From RGEC01 sp044371405 (lineage in GTDB: Bacteria; Bacteroidota; Bacteroidia; NS11-12g; UBA955), in assembly GCA_044371405.1 (NCBI GenBank), contig JBILTS010000001.1, positions 1-48,952 on the forward strand: a stretch of DNA of 48,952 nucleotides. The letters are read 5' to 3'. The number at the start of each line of letters is the position of its first letter. Positions within the stretch are counted from its first letter, which is position 1. The notes under the pieces were generated by a model that was given only the letters and a program-made list of their open reading frames with translations, was not told the origin of the DNA and ran no database searches. Positions 24,531 through 33,747 of the stretch are shown in pieces. A program made the position numbers and the translations under genes.

Positions 24531-25541
24531 ATGAGTAACGTAAAAGTAGCCATCAATGGCTTTGGCCGCATCGGCCGTCTGGTTTTCCGCGAAATCTATA
24601 ACATGCAGGGCATCGATGTGGTAGCGATAAATGACCTCACCAGCCCTCAGGTATTGGCACATTTGCTGAAATACGACAGTGCCCAGGGCCGCTTTAATGC
24701 TACCGTTTCTCATACAGAAAACAGCATCATCGTAAACGGTGAAGAGGTAAAAATATACGCTCAGAAAGACCCGGCCCAAATTCCCTGGGGTGCCCATGGC
24801 GTAGATGTAGTAATTGAAAGTACGGGCTTCTTTACCGATAAGGCTAAAGCCGAATCTCACATCGCAGCCGGTGCCAAGCGCGTGGTTATATCAGCCCCCG
24901 CCACCGGCGATTTGAAAACTGTTGTTTTCAATGTAAACCACCACATTCTGGATGGCAGCGAAACCATCATCAGCGGTGCCAGCTGCACCACCAACTGCCT
25001 GGCTCCCATGGCGAAGGTGCTGAACGATAACTTTACCATACTGGCCGGAAGCATGACCACCATTCACGCCTACACCAATGACCAGAACACCTTAGATGCA
25101 CCACACCCTAAAGGCGATCTGCGCAGAGCCAGGGCAGCCGCACAGAATATTGTTCCCAACAGCACAGGTGCTGCCAAAGCCATTGGCCTGGTATTACCCG
25201 AGCTGGCCGGCAAGCTGGATGGCGGCGCTCAGCGCGTTCCCACCATCACCGGTTCTGTAACTGAACTGACCGTAATCTGCGAAAAGAAAACCACTGCTGC
25301 CGAAATCAACGCTGCCATGAAAGCTGCTGCGAATGAGAGCTTTGGCTACACTGAAGAAGAACTGGTAAGCACCGACATCATCGGCATATCCTTTGGATCA
25401 CTGTTTGATGCTACGCAAACCAAAGTGGTTACCGTGGGCGACAGCCAACTGATTAAAGTGGTGAGCTGGTACGACAACGAAATGAGCTACGTGAGCCAGC
25501 TGGTGCGCACGGTTAAGCATTTCGCCGGATTGATTTCTTAA
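24531..25541 (+). CDS. gap: Glyceraldehyde-3-phosphate dehydrogenase
   Basis: This 336-residue GAPDH of glycolysis and gluconeogenesis oxidises glyceraldehyde 3-phosphate to 1,3-bisphosphoglycerate with NAD. The N-terminal Rossmann motif is INGFGRIGRLVFRE. The active-site segment SCTTN has catalytic Cys152. The C-terminal part contains SWYDNEMSYVSQLVRT, as in all GAPDHs. Length is standard. It is followed directly by a strong terminator at 25564-25587, so it is probably monocistronic. Confidence 0.97.
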   Translation: MSNVKVAINGFGRIGRLVFREIYNMQGIDVVAINDLTSPQVLAHLLKYDSAQGRFNATVSHTENSIIVNGEEVKIYAQKDPAQIPWGAHGVDVVIESTGFFTDKAKAESHIAAGAKRVVISAPATGDLKTVVFNVNHHILDGSETIISGASCTTNCLAPMAKVLNDNFTILAGSMTTIHAYTNDQNTLDAPHPKGDLRRARAAAQNIVPNSTGAAKAIGLVLPELAGKLDGGAQRVPTITGSVTELTVICEKKTTAAEINAAMKAAANESFGYTEEELVSTDIIGISFGSLFDATQTKVVTVGDSQLIKVVSWYDNEMSYVSQLVRTVKHFAGLIS

Positions 25542-25563
25542 ATTAAATAATAACACCTCAAAA

Positions 25564-25587
25564 ACCCCGGATTTCCGGGGTTTTTTT
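25564..25587 (+). terminator. Rho-independent terminator of gap
   Basis: ACCCCGGA pairs with TCCGGGGT around a two-base loop and runs into a tract of eight T. It lies 22 bases after the gap stop. Confidence 0.9.
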
Positions 25588-25615
25588 ATGGATTAACCCC
25601 CACATTTGCATATCA

Positions 25616-25855
25616 ATGAAAAAGCTACTATCCGATACCATTTCACCCGGCCGCTACCGCCACTACAAGGGCAAGGAATACGAAGTCATTGGAATGGCCC
25701 TGCACAGCGAAACGCTGGAAAGCATGGTTGTGTATAAACCTTTATACGAAACCCCCGAAGTTCCGCCGGGAACACTATGGGTGAGGCCTGCGGCCATGTT
25801 TTTGGAAATGGTGGAGACGGAAAAGGGGCCTCTTCAGCGTTTTACGCTGCTTTAG
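25616..25855 (+). CDS. DUF1653 family protein
   Basis: This 79-residue small soluble protein shows the DUF1653 pattern: GRYRHYKGKEYEVIGMA, then HSETLESMVVYKPLY and WVRPAAMFLE. The family is widespread and uncharacterised; the fold is a small beta barrel. It starts after the gap terminator with its own ACATTTGCAT promoter-like sequence. It converges on the T9SS gene, ending 18 bases from that stop. Confidence 0.88.
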   Translation: MKKLLSDTISPGRYRHYKGKEYEVIGMALHSETLESMVVYKPLYETPEVPPGTLWVRPAAMFLEMVETEKGPLQRFTLL

Positions 25856-25873
25856 TGAAGTTGTTCCGGATTT

Positions 25874-28800
25874 TTAATCCCGCTTCACCCAAACCGCCTT
25901 CGCCCTACCGGCCGCAAACTGCAGTTCTACAATGTACATACCCGGAGCAAGTGAACCGGTGCTGTAAGGGCCCGAGCCGTTATAAGCTTGCAGCGTTTTG
26001 CCCGATAAATCCCGCAGAACCATCGATTCTATGGGCTGATTGGTTGAAACCATTAATCGGTCGTTGCCCGGATTAGGATACAATAAAAACTCCATGTTAG
26101 GCAGCGAACTCACTGCGTTGTATACCACCCTGAAATTGGTTATAAGCGTATCGTTTTCAGGGAAAAGGTCGGTAAAGCGCTCCAGTACCGCATCGGCCTT
26201 GAATGCACCGGCAATTACAAACGGAAACATTTTAGCTGAGGTAGCAGATAGTGTTGTACCCTTGCGAAGGCCTGTGTAACTGCTGGTATCGGTAAACAAT
26301 GCCACACCACTGATGCTGTCCAGCACACGGAAAATGGTTTTGCCGCTGTAAGCCGCTGTATCTTCCCCCACCTGTTTCAAAGCGGCCTTTAGTTTTGCGT
26401 TGCCCGATGTGTTCATTAGCCACTGACCGGCAGTGGGCGTTTCAAAAGCCACCCAGGCAACATCATGCCGCCTCACTCCCCGAATGATGGTAATGAGCGT
26501 ATCATTCAGCGGATTTTGATCCTGTGCACTGCTAATGCGCACCCTTAGATTGTAATTGCCAGAATCCGGCAGCAGCAGGTCTTTCAAGACTACTTTTTTA
26601 TCCATTTTTGCCAGCGTAAGGGTATCCAAACGGAATGCCTGGCTCAGAATGTTGTTGTTTTTGCCCAAAACCTCTGCCGTGGTGCGCACCGGTCCCAAAG
26701 CTTGTCTGGCATTAGAACTGACGGTGGCATGCACATCAAAATAAGTTTCACGGGCAAATAATTTTTGTCCGGCAAACGGAGTATCAATACTCAGCACACC
26801 GGCATCCTTACCTATCACTACCGTGAATATTGCCAGGGCCGTATCGTTTTTGCGGTTTACATCAGATACATAATTGGTGTAGGCAATTACCCTGTAGGTA
26901 CCACCATTTATTGGATTCAATGATCTCAACATGTCAAACTCCAGGGCCTGCCCTGTATCCAGTGAGGTGGTTTTAATATCCTGATAGATGCGGTTGCTGC
27001 CATACCATACCTGCAACACAAAGGGCACCGCATCTGTATTTTTTACAAAACCCAGATTCGCAATGCGCATTTTAGGTGTGTGTGGACCTGTACCGATAAG
27101 CAATGTGTCCTTGCTTGTGGGGTAAACAACCGATACCGCACTGTAGTCATAAGGATTACCCACATAAAAATCCTGCACCATGCTGTCATTGCTCTTCACG
27201 TAATCCTGGGGGTGGAAAACCCTAAAAACGGCCTTATAAATTCCTTTTTTAACGGGGGTGAACGAACGTGGCATGGTCACCAGGTATCCATCCTTACCTG
27301 CCAGCGCATATACAAATGTATCGCGGAATACCAACGGCGTGTAAGCCGATGTGATCCTAACCGTTAAACGAACAGCACCTATACTGAGCAGTCCATCGTT
27401 GTATACCCTCGGACGAAGGGTGATGGGTTTAGACACAGGGTAAAAGACATTTTTGGCAGGTGAAGCCACACTGTCAATTCCCAAATCATAAGACTTTAGC
27501 ACAAACACATTTACTTTCTGGGTATCATTTAAGCGCTGCTTATCACCTGACATTTCTGTGGTGAAAACCACCGTTAAGCGGCCGGTATCCACACAACGGT
27601 AGGTGGGCCAGGAGAGAATCTTACTCTGAAATCTGGGCAAACCCAGGTTGCTTACTTTATCGTAAACCACTTTGGTTCCCTTCAGAATACGGCAACGGGC
27701 ATTGAAAGATACAGTGTTGTCAAATCCGGGGTTCTGGATGGTCGCCACAGGCATAAAGGTATCCCTCATGTATTCATAACTCGCCCCTGAGTATGGGTCA
27801 AACACAGACGATACCATAACGTCCTTTTTTACCCCCACAAAGAATTTTCGTGTGGCAGTATCATTATCATTGATAAGATCTCCTTTGGCCGTTACAATAA
27901 TTTTTAGCAAGTGCTCACCAAAATCCTGCGGATAGAATTTTTTGGGGAACGTATAGGTTTTACGACGTCCGGATGAGAGGGTGTCCCGGAGGGTTTGACT
28001 GTAAACTACCTTACCAAACACGCTGATTTCGCACCTTACTGTAAAACTGTCCTTCAGGTTTTTAGCCCCAATATTGGCGATGGTGCCCTGAGGGGCCATG
28101 GTATCCATGGTGTAGCGGTCGATGCTGTCTTTGGGGGAATCTGCAGAAAGTGCCACCAAGTCTGTATCGCCCTGCAATCGGGGCTCAATGATGAACTTGA
28201 AAGGGGCATTGGGTGCAAAATCCACCCAGTTGGTATCACCGGTAGGGGTGGCATAGAAGAAGGTACTTGGCCTTACCGGGTTTTCTTCCTGGTAACCGAA
28301 AGCCACATTACTGGTGCCCAGTTGCATCACTCCCACATAGAAAGTACCATTGACCGAAACCGGTGTGGTTAAATCAAGGATGTAATTGCCGGCTATGGTG
28401 GTTAACGTATTGCTCTGATACAGCAATTTTCCGGGTCTGCCCCTGCGGCCGCTGTTGTCCCAGATACCAATTTTAAAAGAACGACCGGCCACGGCAAAAT
28501 TCACCGTTACCTGATTAATTGCTTTGCTTTTATTGGAGAAAAACCGGGCTACAAAATCGCCGGTTGCCCCGTTAAATCCGATGCCGCCGGGAGCAGGCGA
28601 CAGGGTTACATCACGGTAGCTATAAATATTTTCATTGTTTTGACGATAGCTGCGAACGGTATTGTTCGAGCCATTATTATCATCCGTAATGGCAAAAACG
28701 GTATCCAAGCCCTTTTTGGATGGCGACAAACTCGGTAAATTGATAAATGACTGTGCCCCTCGGTTTAGTGAAAATGTGGTACTGTCTATGCCCGTATTGG

Positions 28801-29584
28801 TGCCCTTCAGCAACGTCCTCACCTTGTTCCCGCTGAGGTTTTTCTTGCCTACGTTTCTCACCAGCAATTTCACACTGTCTGGGTTGCCCAGTGGAACCGG
28901 CAATTTTCCCAATGTATAGAGTTTAATGGCGGCTGCATCAAAATCAAATCGGGGATAATTGAGAATGATGGTTGGATGATAATCCGAAGAAGTGCCCAAA
29001 CTATCCGGTAATGGCCATCCGGTAAAGCTCTTGGTTTGATTGGCTGAAAACCCGGAGACGGTAGCGCTGTTCTCAAAATACCAGTTTATCACGCCCGGCT
29101 GAACCAGTGTTTGAGAGAATTCCACCATCACCTCAAGGTTATCCCCTTGGGTGGTATCGAACACATATTTGCCCGAAGAAAATGGCAAACGGTAAAAACT
29201 CTCATTGGAACCCAGATCATAAGCCGGGGTGCCATTATAAACCCTGGTTGCAGAAACGGTTTCGCCACCAAAAGAAATGCGGCCGCTTCCAAAATCTGTG
29301 CGGGAGGTATTTTTCAACCATATAGACAACTGTGTGGCGGTTCCCATTGCAGCACCAGCACTGCGGAAAAATTCTATGCTTTCTATGCTGTCGCCATGTT
29401 TGAGGTTACCCAAAGAAGATTTGGTATAAATATAAATAAAGCGACAACCATAATTTGCACTGGTGGTAGAGACAGCCATGGGGCCGGCCGCAGTACCCAA
29501 AAAACTGCCTTCACCAATCTGAACATATTGGGAAAAAACAGCACCACTGCATAACAGAAACAATCCGGTAAAAAGTATTCTCAC
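25874..29584 (-). CDS. Large T9SS cargo protein with repeated beta domains
   Basis: This protein has 1,236 residues if started at GTG 29584, which gives the signal peptide MRILFTGLFLLCSGAVFSQ; no ATG fits this signal peptide, and upstream ATGs would add nearly 80 non-signal residues. A TACATTTG element sits 5 bases before the GTG. The middle has many beta-sandwich-like repeats of about 100 residues, with recurring phrases such as NDTATRKFFVG, NDTQKVNVFVL, NDSMVQDFYVG and NDTALAIFTVV, like CARDB-type domains. The C-terminal about 75 residues (FLLYPNPGNDRLMVS, then LRDLSGKTLQ and GMYIVELQFAAGRAKAVWVKRD) form a type IX sorting domain. It is probably a surface adhesin or structural protein. Confidence 0.8.
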   Translation of the reverse strand: MRILFTGLFLLCSGAVFSQYVQIGEGSFLGTAAGPMAVSTTSANYGCRFIYIYTKSSLGNLKHGDSIESIEFFRSAGAAMGTATQLSIWLKNTSRTDFGSGRISFGGETVSATRVYNGTPAYDLGSNESFYRLPFSSGKYVFDTTQGDNLEVMVEFSQTLVQPGVINWYFENSATVSGFSANQTKSFTGWPLPDSLGTSSDYHPTIILNYPRFDFDAAAIKLYTLGKLPVPLGNPDSVKLLVRNVGKKNLSGNKVRTLLKGTNTGIDSTTFSLNRGAQSFINLPSLSPSKKGLDTVFAITDDNNGSNNTVRSYRQNNENIYSYRDVTLSPAPGGIGFNGATGDFVARFFSNKSKAINQVTVNFAVAGRSFKIGIWDNSGRRGRPGKLLYQSNTLTTIAGNYILDLTTPVSVNGTFYVGVMQLGTSNVAFGYQEENPVRPSTFFYATPTGDTNWVDFAPNAPFKFIIEPRLQGDTDLVALSADSPKDSIDRYTMDTMAPQGTIANIGAKNLKDSFTVRCEISVFGKVVYSQTLRDTLSSGRRKTYTFPKKFYPQDFGEHLLKIIVTAKGDLINDNDTATRKFFVGVKKDVMVSSVFDPYSGASYEYMRDTFMPVATIQNPGFDNTVSFNARCRILKGTKVVYDKVSNLGLPRFQSKILSWPTYRCVDTGRLTVVFTTEMSGDKQRLNDTQKVNVFVLKSYDLGIDSVASPAKNVFYPVSKPITLRPRVYNDGLLSIGAVRLTVRITSAYTPLVFRDTFVYALAGKDGYLVTMPRSFTPVKKGIYKAVFRVFHPQDYVKSNDSMVQDFYVGNPYDYSAVSVVYPTSKDTLLIGTGPHTPKMRIANLGFVKNTDAVPFVLQVWYGSNRIYQDIKTTSLDTGQALEFDMLRSLNPINGGTYRVIAYTNYVSDVNRKNDTALAIFTVVIGKDAGVLSIDTPFAGQKLFARETYFDVHATVSSNARQALGPVRTTAEVLGKNNNILSQAFRLDTLTLAKMDKKVVLKDLLLPDSGNYNLRVRISSAQDQNPLNDTLITIIRGVRRHDVAWVAFETPTAGQWLMNTSGNAKLKAALKQVGEDTAAYSGKTIFRVLDSISGVALFTDTSSYTGLRKGTTLSATSAKMFPFVIAGAFKADAVLERFTDLFPENDTLITNFRVVYNAVSSLPNMEFLLYPNPGNDRLMVSTNQPIESMVLRDLSGKTLQAYNGSGPYSTGSLAPGMYIVELQFAAGRAKAVWVKRD

Positions 29585-29589
29585 AATAA

Positions 29590-29597
29590 CAAATGTA
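29590..29597 (-). promoter_or_regulatory. Putative -7 element of the large T9SS gene
   Basis: Minus-strand TACATTTG matches TAnnTTTG and lies 5 bases before the GTG at 29584, which supports that unusual start. Confidence 0.6.
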
Positions 29598-29732
29598 ATC
29601 AAGTTCAATCTGAAATTACAGGCCCGCTTAATTTTTTGGAATAAATATGACAAAAAATAGATTGTTACAATGCCGGTCTGCCTATTAACATTGCAAAAGA
29701 AGCATAAACATAACTTTAGTAAAGAATTAGCC

Positions 29733-30371
29733 ATGACCAAACCCAACCTGCCCAATGCTGAAGTCAATGTGTTTTTTACAGAGGGTTGTGGGCGGTGTTC
29801 GCTGGGTGGAACCCCGGCCTGCAAGGTGCATACCTGGCATCAGGAGCTGGCTTTGCTAAGGGGTATTCTGCTGCAAAGCGGCCTCACCGAAACACGCAAA
29901 TGGGGTGTGGCCTGCTATATGCATGGCAAACATAACGTGGTATTGCTGGGTGCATTAAAAAGCTGTGCAACCCTCAGTTTTTTTAAAGGTTCACTTATGC
30001 ACGATCCGGAAAAGTTATTGATAAAACCCGGTGAAAACAGCCAGGCGGCGAGGTACATGAAATTCACTACACCCGAACAGGTAATGGAACAAATGAATTC
30101 CATCCTCAGCTATATCCATGAAGCTATCCAATTGGAAGAATCAGGCCAAAAAGTGGCTTTCAAATCTCCACAGGAACAGCCCATGTGCGAAGAATTGCAG
30201 GAAGCCCTGAAAAGCGATGCTGAAATGTCTTCCGCGTTTGATGCCCTGACTCCGGGACGGCAACGGGGCTATATTCTGTTTTTTGGCGCAGCCAAACAAT
30301 CCAAAACCCGCATGGAGCGCATAGCCAAATGGAGAGATAAAATTTTGCAGGGAAAAGGCATGCAGGATTGA
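29733..30371 (+). CDS. DUF1801/YdeI-OmpD-associated family protein
   Basis: This 212-residue soluble protein has an N-terminal DUF1801-like domain (MHGKHNVVLLGALKSC, FFKGSLM, SQAARYMKFTTPEQV) and a C-terminal helical YdeI/OmdA-like tail (FDALTPGRQRGYILFF, then GAAKQSKTRMERIAKW). Its N-terminus adds a Cys/His group, Cys19, Cys22, Cys30 and His33 (GCGRCSLGGTPACKVHTW), that could bind a metal. YdeI-type proteins are loosely linked to stress and peptide resistance, but the function is not settled. The ATG at 29733 is chosen because the family-like part starts there. Confidence 0.75.
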   Translation: MTKPNLPNAEVNVFFTEGCGRCSLGGTPACKVHTWHQELALLRGILLQSGLTETRKWGVACYMHGKHNVVLLGALKSCATLSFFKGSLMHDPEKLLIKPGENSQAARYMKFTTPEQVMEQMNSILSYIHEAIQLEESGQKVAFKSPQEQPMCEELQEALKSDAEMSSAFDALTPGRQRGYILFFGAAKQSKTRMERIAKWRDKILQGKGMQD

Positions 30372-30379
30372 TTCGTTTT

Positions 30380-31033
30380 TTAGATCTGTTTAATCTCCAT
30401 CATTAATTTTTGCAATGCCGCACATTTTTCATATGCTTCATTTTGCTGAAAATGCTGAATTAATACCTTGATAGCATCTTCTGCTGCATCTGGTTTATGC
30501 TGAACAAGGCCTGCCCTCATTACCCCGGTAACCACTTCATACATCTGATTCATATAATCAGTTTTATCGTCCTTTTGTCTCAAAACAACCAGCGACAACA
30601 AGGCCTCAGTTTGCGGACTTAAAAATGGTGTATCCTGTTGATTTTCCAGTAGAGCTTCCGGAAAAAGTTTCAAACGATAATTTACCCCAATGCTACTGCT
30701 TACTTCAATTCCTTTAATAAACATCGAACTCCTTTTCCCAGAATAAATAATATATCCATCCGGCACTTGTGCAGAATTTTCTGTGGCATAAGTGTCTATA
30801 AAAATATAATCTATTAATTCACTACTTTTCATTACTTCATAACAATCGATGGGTTTTGAACCCTTCCAAATACTTGAGCGAATTCTATGAAATAAAATAG
30901 GCCTAAAATCCTCGGTCAATAAACTATGCAGATACAATAAAGATGCTTCAATTCCCTTTGCTTTAATTGGGTTTTGCGGTGATTTGCCAAATAAATGAAT
31001 ATCCATATATCCCTTAACGATGAAGGGCTTCAA
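30380..31033 (-). CDS. Hypothetical protein, AT-rich block
   Basis: This 217-residue soluble protein begins MKPFIVKGYMDIHLFGKS (an alternative ATG lies at 31006). It has an N-terminal alpha/beta part (ELIDYIFIDTYATE, then VPDGYIIYSGKRSS) and a C-terminal all-helical part from about residue 140, with paired helices (AGLVQHKPDAAEDAIKVLIQ, then ECAAL-like KCAALQKLMMEIKQI). It lies 6 bases after the upstream DUF4116-like gene, so they are co-transcribed. No family recognised. Confidence 0.55.
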   Translation of the reverse strand: MKPFIVKGYMDIHLFGKSPQNPIKAKGIEASLLYLHSLLTEDFRPILFHRIRSSIWKGSKPIDCYEVMKSSELIDYIFIDTYATENSAQVPDGYIIYSGKRSSMFIKGIEVSSSIGVNYRLKLFPEALLENQQDTPFLSPQTEALLSLVVLRQKDDKTDYMNQMYEVVTGVMRAGLVQHKPDAAEDAIKVLIQHFQQNEAYEKCAALQKLMMEIKQI

Positions 31034-31039
31034 TATATT

Positions 31040-31945
31040 CTAGCTGTTATTGTATAAATATTTTACGCGCGGAATACTGTAGTCGAGTGCCTCCGGACAT
31101 TCATCAAGGGTTCGTTTGATAAATGCTACATCATAAGTTAAATTATCATGTATGCACTCCATGGCTTTGGGGTTTTGTTTTATGGCAATATAGGCCAGTT
31201 CAGCATTTGAACGGCAGGATTCAGGCATCACAGCCAGCATCATACCATCTTTTTCCAACACACCGGCACACAAAACAGGGTCACTTTTTAACTCAGACGA
31301 TAAGGTGGTATATAGTTGGGGCCGATTTAACAGCAAATAAAAAAATTGTTCATGCACAATTTCTAAAATTGATTCATTCGACCTCAAAGATTCATCGAGT
31401 GCGCTAAAAAATTCAGGCATTTTGGAAACCAGCAGCTTGTTAAAATTTAAATCTTTTTTTAATTTGTCCGGTAGTGGAGAATAAATAATCTCCATATCGT
31501 TTGAATTTAAAAAATATTCACGTGGTTGATTGTACCATTTTTTAAAACTCTCCATCCAAAATTCAGGTAATTCCTTCACCGATTCATTAGCAACAGAAAT
31601 TGCCAAAGATCCATCATCAGCGTCAAATAGCGCTTCGATAAAAGACCAATCAGAAGTATAATCTGATGCCCTGATATGTTCTTTTATCGCATCTATTTGC
31701 TCATCCGTTTTAGACCATACATCATATCCGAGGGCAATCAATACGTCCCTGTCATTTAATAAAAAACCTGGTATTTCTTCCGGCCCCATCAGATTTAACC
31801 GGACATAACCACACAGGGCTTTTAAAAAGGCATCCTTTTCTGCCTCGTTCCAACTACCAAAGGTTTCGAAACTAATATCATTCAGCGGAATAACGCTTTC
31901 ATTGGTTCTAAGTGCATTAAGATATCCGGTGAAATTATAAGGCAT
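31040..31945 (-). CDS. DUF4116-like repeat protein
   Basis: This 301-residue all-helical soluble protein has repeated units of about 25 residues in its C-terminal half: DPVLCAGVLEKDGMMLAVMP, NAELAYIAIKQNPKAMECIH and DVAFIKRTLDECPEALDYS. This pattern of residues moving through 'days of life' style short helical pairs is that of DUF4116 proteins, common in some protists and environmental bacteria. The N-terminal half is less regular. It is the second gene of the AT-rich minus-strand block, 6 bases before the 217-residue gene. Function unknown; helical repeats suggest protein binding. Confidence 0.55.
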   Translation of the reverse strand: MPYNFTGYLNALRTNESVIPLNDISFETFGSWNEAEKDAFLKALCGYVRLNLMGPEEIPGFLLNDRDVLIALGYDVWSKTDEQIDAIKEHIRASDYTSDWSFIEALFDADDGSLAISVANESVKELPEFWMESFKKWYNQPREYFLNSNDMEIIYSPLPDKLKKDLNFNKLLVSKMPEFFSALDESLRSNESILEIVHEQFFYLLLNRPQLYTTLSSELKSDPVLCAGVLEKDGMMLAVMPESCRSNAELAYIAIKQNPKAMECIHDNLTYDVAFIKRTLDECPEALDYSIPRVKYLYNNS

Positions 31946-32021
31946 ATTATGATTGAATTTATGACTATTTTATTTGTAGCAAGTCTGTGAAGATAAATCA
32001 ACAACGATTCAACAACATTAT

Positions 32022-32846
32022 TTACAAGAACAATAATTTGCCTTGATCTGTAATTTTGTCGTCTTCATACCAAGAAAACTCCTCAAAATCAGAATAACCA
32101 GGAAAATAATTTGGATTAATGATACATTCTTTTACCCCCAAACCTGGTAACACTTCATTACGAAAATCATCATCAAGGATATATTCATCCATAGGCCGGT
32201 TTATCATGATTCCTTTAATGGCAATATTATTTACTAAGCAATACGCTGCAAAGTGTTGATTTTTTGCAGAAATAATGAAGATATCAGCTTTATCCGTCTT
32301 AAAATAACGGTAATTACCATTGTTTTTATTTAAATAAGGATATAGCATATTAATAGGGATGTCCCCATTTTTATATTGTGTTTTTATCTGCTCATTACTC
32401 ACTAAATAATCTATATTTTGAACTATATAGTTATGAAAATCTTTTATTAATTCCTGATCATAAAATCCCATTTTTAATAATTCTATTCGATCGGGTTCTT
32501 TGCATATAAGGTCAATATTGTCGGTAATGTATTTTTCTACCCATGTGTCTTCATCCTCATTTAATAGCGGAGAAAACCCTGTTTCATCAGAAGGATACTC
32601 CTTAAAAATATCAATAGGTAAATCTATAATAAGGCCCTCATTCTCATAATGATTCAGGTTATACATATTCCTGTATAATTGATCCGTGTAAACAAAACAA
32701 TCTGGTTTTAGGGTATTGCCCTTCCCTGAATACCAATGTCTGAAAGCCATAAAATCGTTACCGGCCGAAGGGTACCAGCATACATGATGATAAGAATTTA
32801 ATTGATTATGCAGTGAATTCATGTTAATATTATATACATTTCCCAA
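32022..32846 (-). CDS. Hypothetical protein with WYPSAGND motif
   Basis: This soluble alpha/beta protein has 274 residues from the ATG at 32846; an alternative ATG at 32822 would remove eight and avoid overlap with the upstream stop. Near the start is VCWYPSAGNDFMAF, then PDCFVYTDQLY, a pattern I have seen in uncharacterised proteins of Bacteroidota, suggestive of a Rossmann-like fold with a conserved PSAG loop. The late part (FRNEVLPGLGVKECIINP) is less distinctive. It is encoded directly after the UDG-like gene, overlapping it by 17 bases or starting 7 bases after it. I do not know its function. Confidence 0.5.
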   Translation of the reverse strand: MGNVYNINMNSLHNQLNSYHHVCWYPSAGNDFMAFRHWYSGKGNTLKPDCFVYTDQLYRNMYNLNHYENEGLIIDLPIDIFKEYPSDETGFSPLLNEDEDTWVEKYITDNIDLICKEPDRIELLKMGFYDQELIKDFHNYIVQNIDYLVSNEQIKTQYKNGDIPINMLYPYLNKNNGNYRYFKTDKADIFIISAKNQHFAAYCLVNNIAIKGIMINRPMDEYILDDDFRNEVLPGLGVKECIINPNYFPGYSDFEEFSWYEDDKITDQGKLLFL

Positions 32847-33747
32847 TATCCATTACTGCAAAATCATGCGTAAGTATGTGGTCATTCCTAAAGATAGCAT
32901 AGCTGGTTATATGCGGACATACAATAATCTTTGCTCCTCCTTTTTTTGTTTCATAAATATCAGAAACATATCCACGGCTGTAATCCTTTTTCATGTTTAT
33001 ATTAGGATTAAACAAGGATATTATTTCCGCTCTTTGCTTAGAATTGTGCGCACCCGCATATCGGCTTCCGGCATATATAATAACGGTTTTAAAACTGCGG
33101 TAAAAATCACCTGTTCTACCGGTCAGCATATGACTATAACGGCATGATTTTTTAAACTCCTTAAAATTAAATTTACTCCCTTGACCTTGGTTGCTTTTTG
33201 GTAAATCGGAAATTTCGGTTACAAAACAATGTTTAAATAACGATTTATGGTACGAACCGGGTGTAATTTCAAGTAGGTTGATTGCTTCTGCAGATGAAGC
33301 ATAATTAATGAACTGCGCCTGTATAATTTTCTCCATTTTTTTATAGGTATGATTCCCCTTGCCATAAACCTTTTCAGCCGTTTCGTTTAATGTAATTGGA
33401 GAAAAGGGATTAAAGCCATCCAAACCTTTGCGCAGTTTTAATATAGGATGAAAATGATCCTTTAAATGATTATAATTATTCAATATATCATTCCAATGTA
33501 TAAAATTCAATTTTCTTTCATGTAAATCTATTTTTGATGAGATCATTGGGTTAAATCCTTTTTCACTGCCAACAAATAATGTCTTCGCATCCGGATTTCC
33601 CATTCCAATATACGGATAGTCGCACATAAATCGCTCATTTTCAGACTTTGATGCTGCAGAAATCTGGGCATTTATATCAACCCATTTTTCTGATATATCG
33701 GAAAAAATAACTTTGAATTTTTTATTTCTAACAAGCATAAAACACAA
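32830..33747 (-). CDS. Uracil-DNA-glycosylase-superfamily-like protein
   Basis: This 305-residue soluble protein has near residue 50 the segment YIGMGNPDAKTLFVGSEKG, which resembles the first active-site motif of family 4/5 uracil-DNA glycosylases (GNPxAxxLFVGExPG). Later SFKTVIIYAGSRYAG and AKIIVCPHITSYAI sit where the core strand and the final HPS motif of that fold occur. The general-base region is altered, with SEKGFNP instead of EAPG, and the late motif reads PHITS. It is therefore either a divergent glycosylase or an inactive or repurposed relative. It is the first gene of the minus-strand block; an alternative start is ATG 33738. Confidence 0.4.
   Translation of the reverse strand: MCFMLVRNKKFKVIFSDISEKWVDINAQISAASKSENERFMCDYPYIGMGNPDAKTLFVGSEKGFNPMISSKIDLHERKLNFIHWNDILNNYNHLKDHFHPILKLRKGLDGFNPFSPITLNETAEKVYGKGNHTYKKMEKIIQAQFINYASSAEAINLLEITPGSYHKSLFKHCFVTEISDLPKSNQGQGSKFNFKEFKKSCRYSHMLTGRTGDFYRSFKTVIIYAGSRYAGAHNSKQRAEIISLFNPNINMKKDYSRGYVSDIYETKKGGAKIIVCPHITSYAIFRNDHILTHDFAVMDIGKCI

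Noticed and set aside
29585..29824. N-terminal extension of the large T9SS protein
   Set aside because: It would put nearly 80 residues before a clear signal peptide and overlap the start of the divergent DUF1801 gene.
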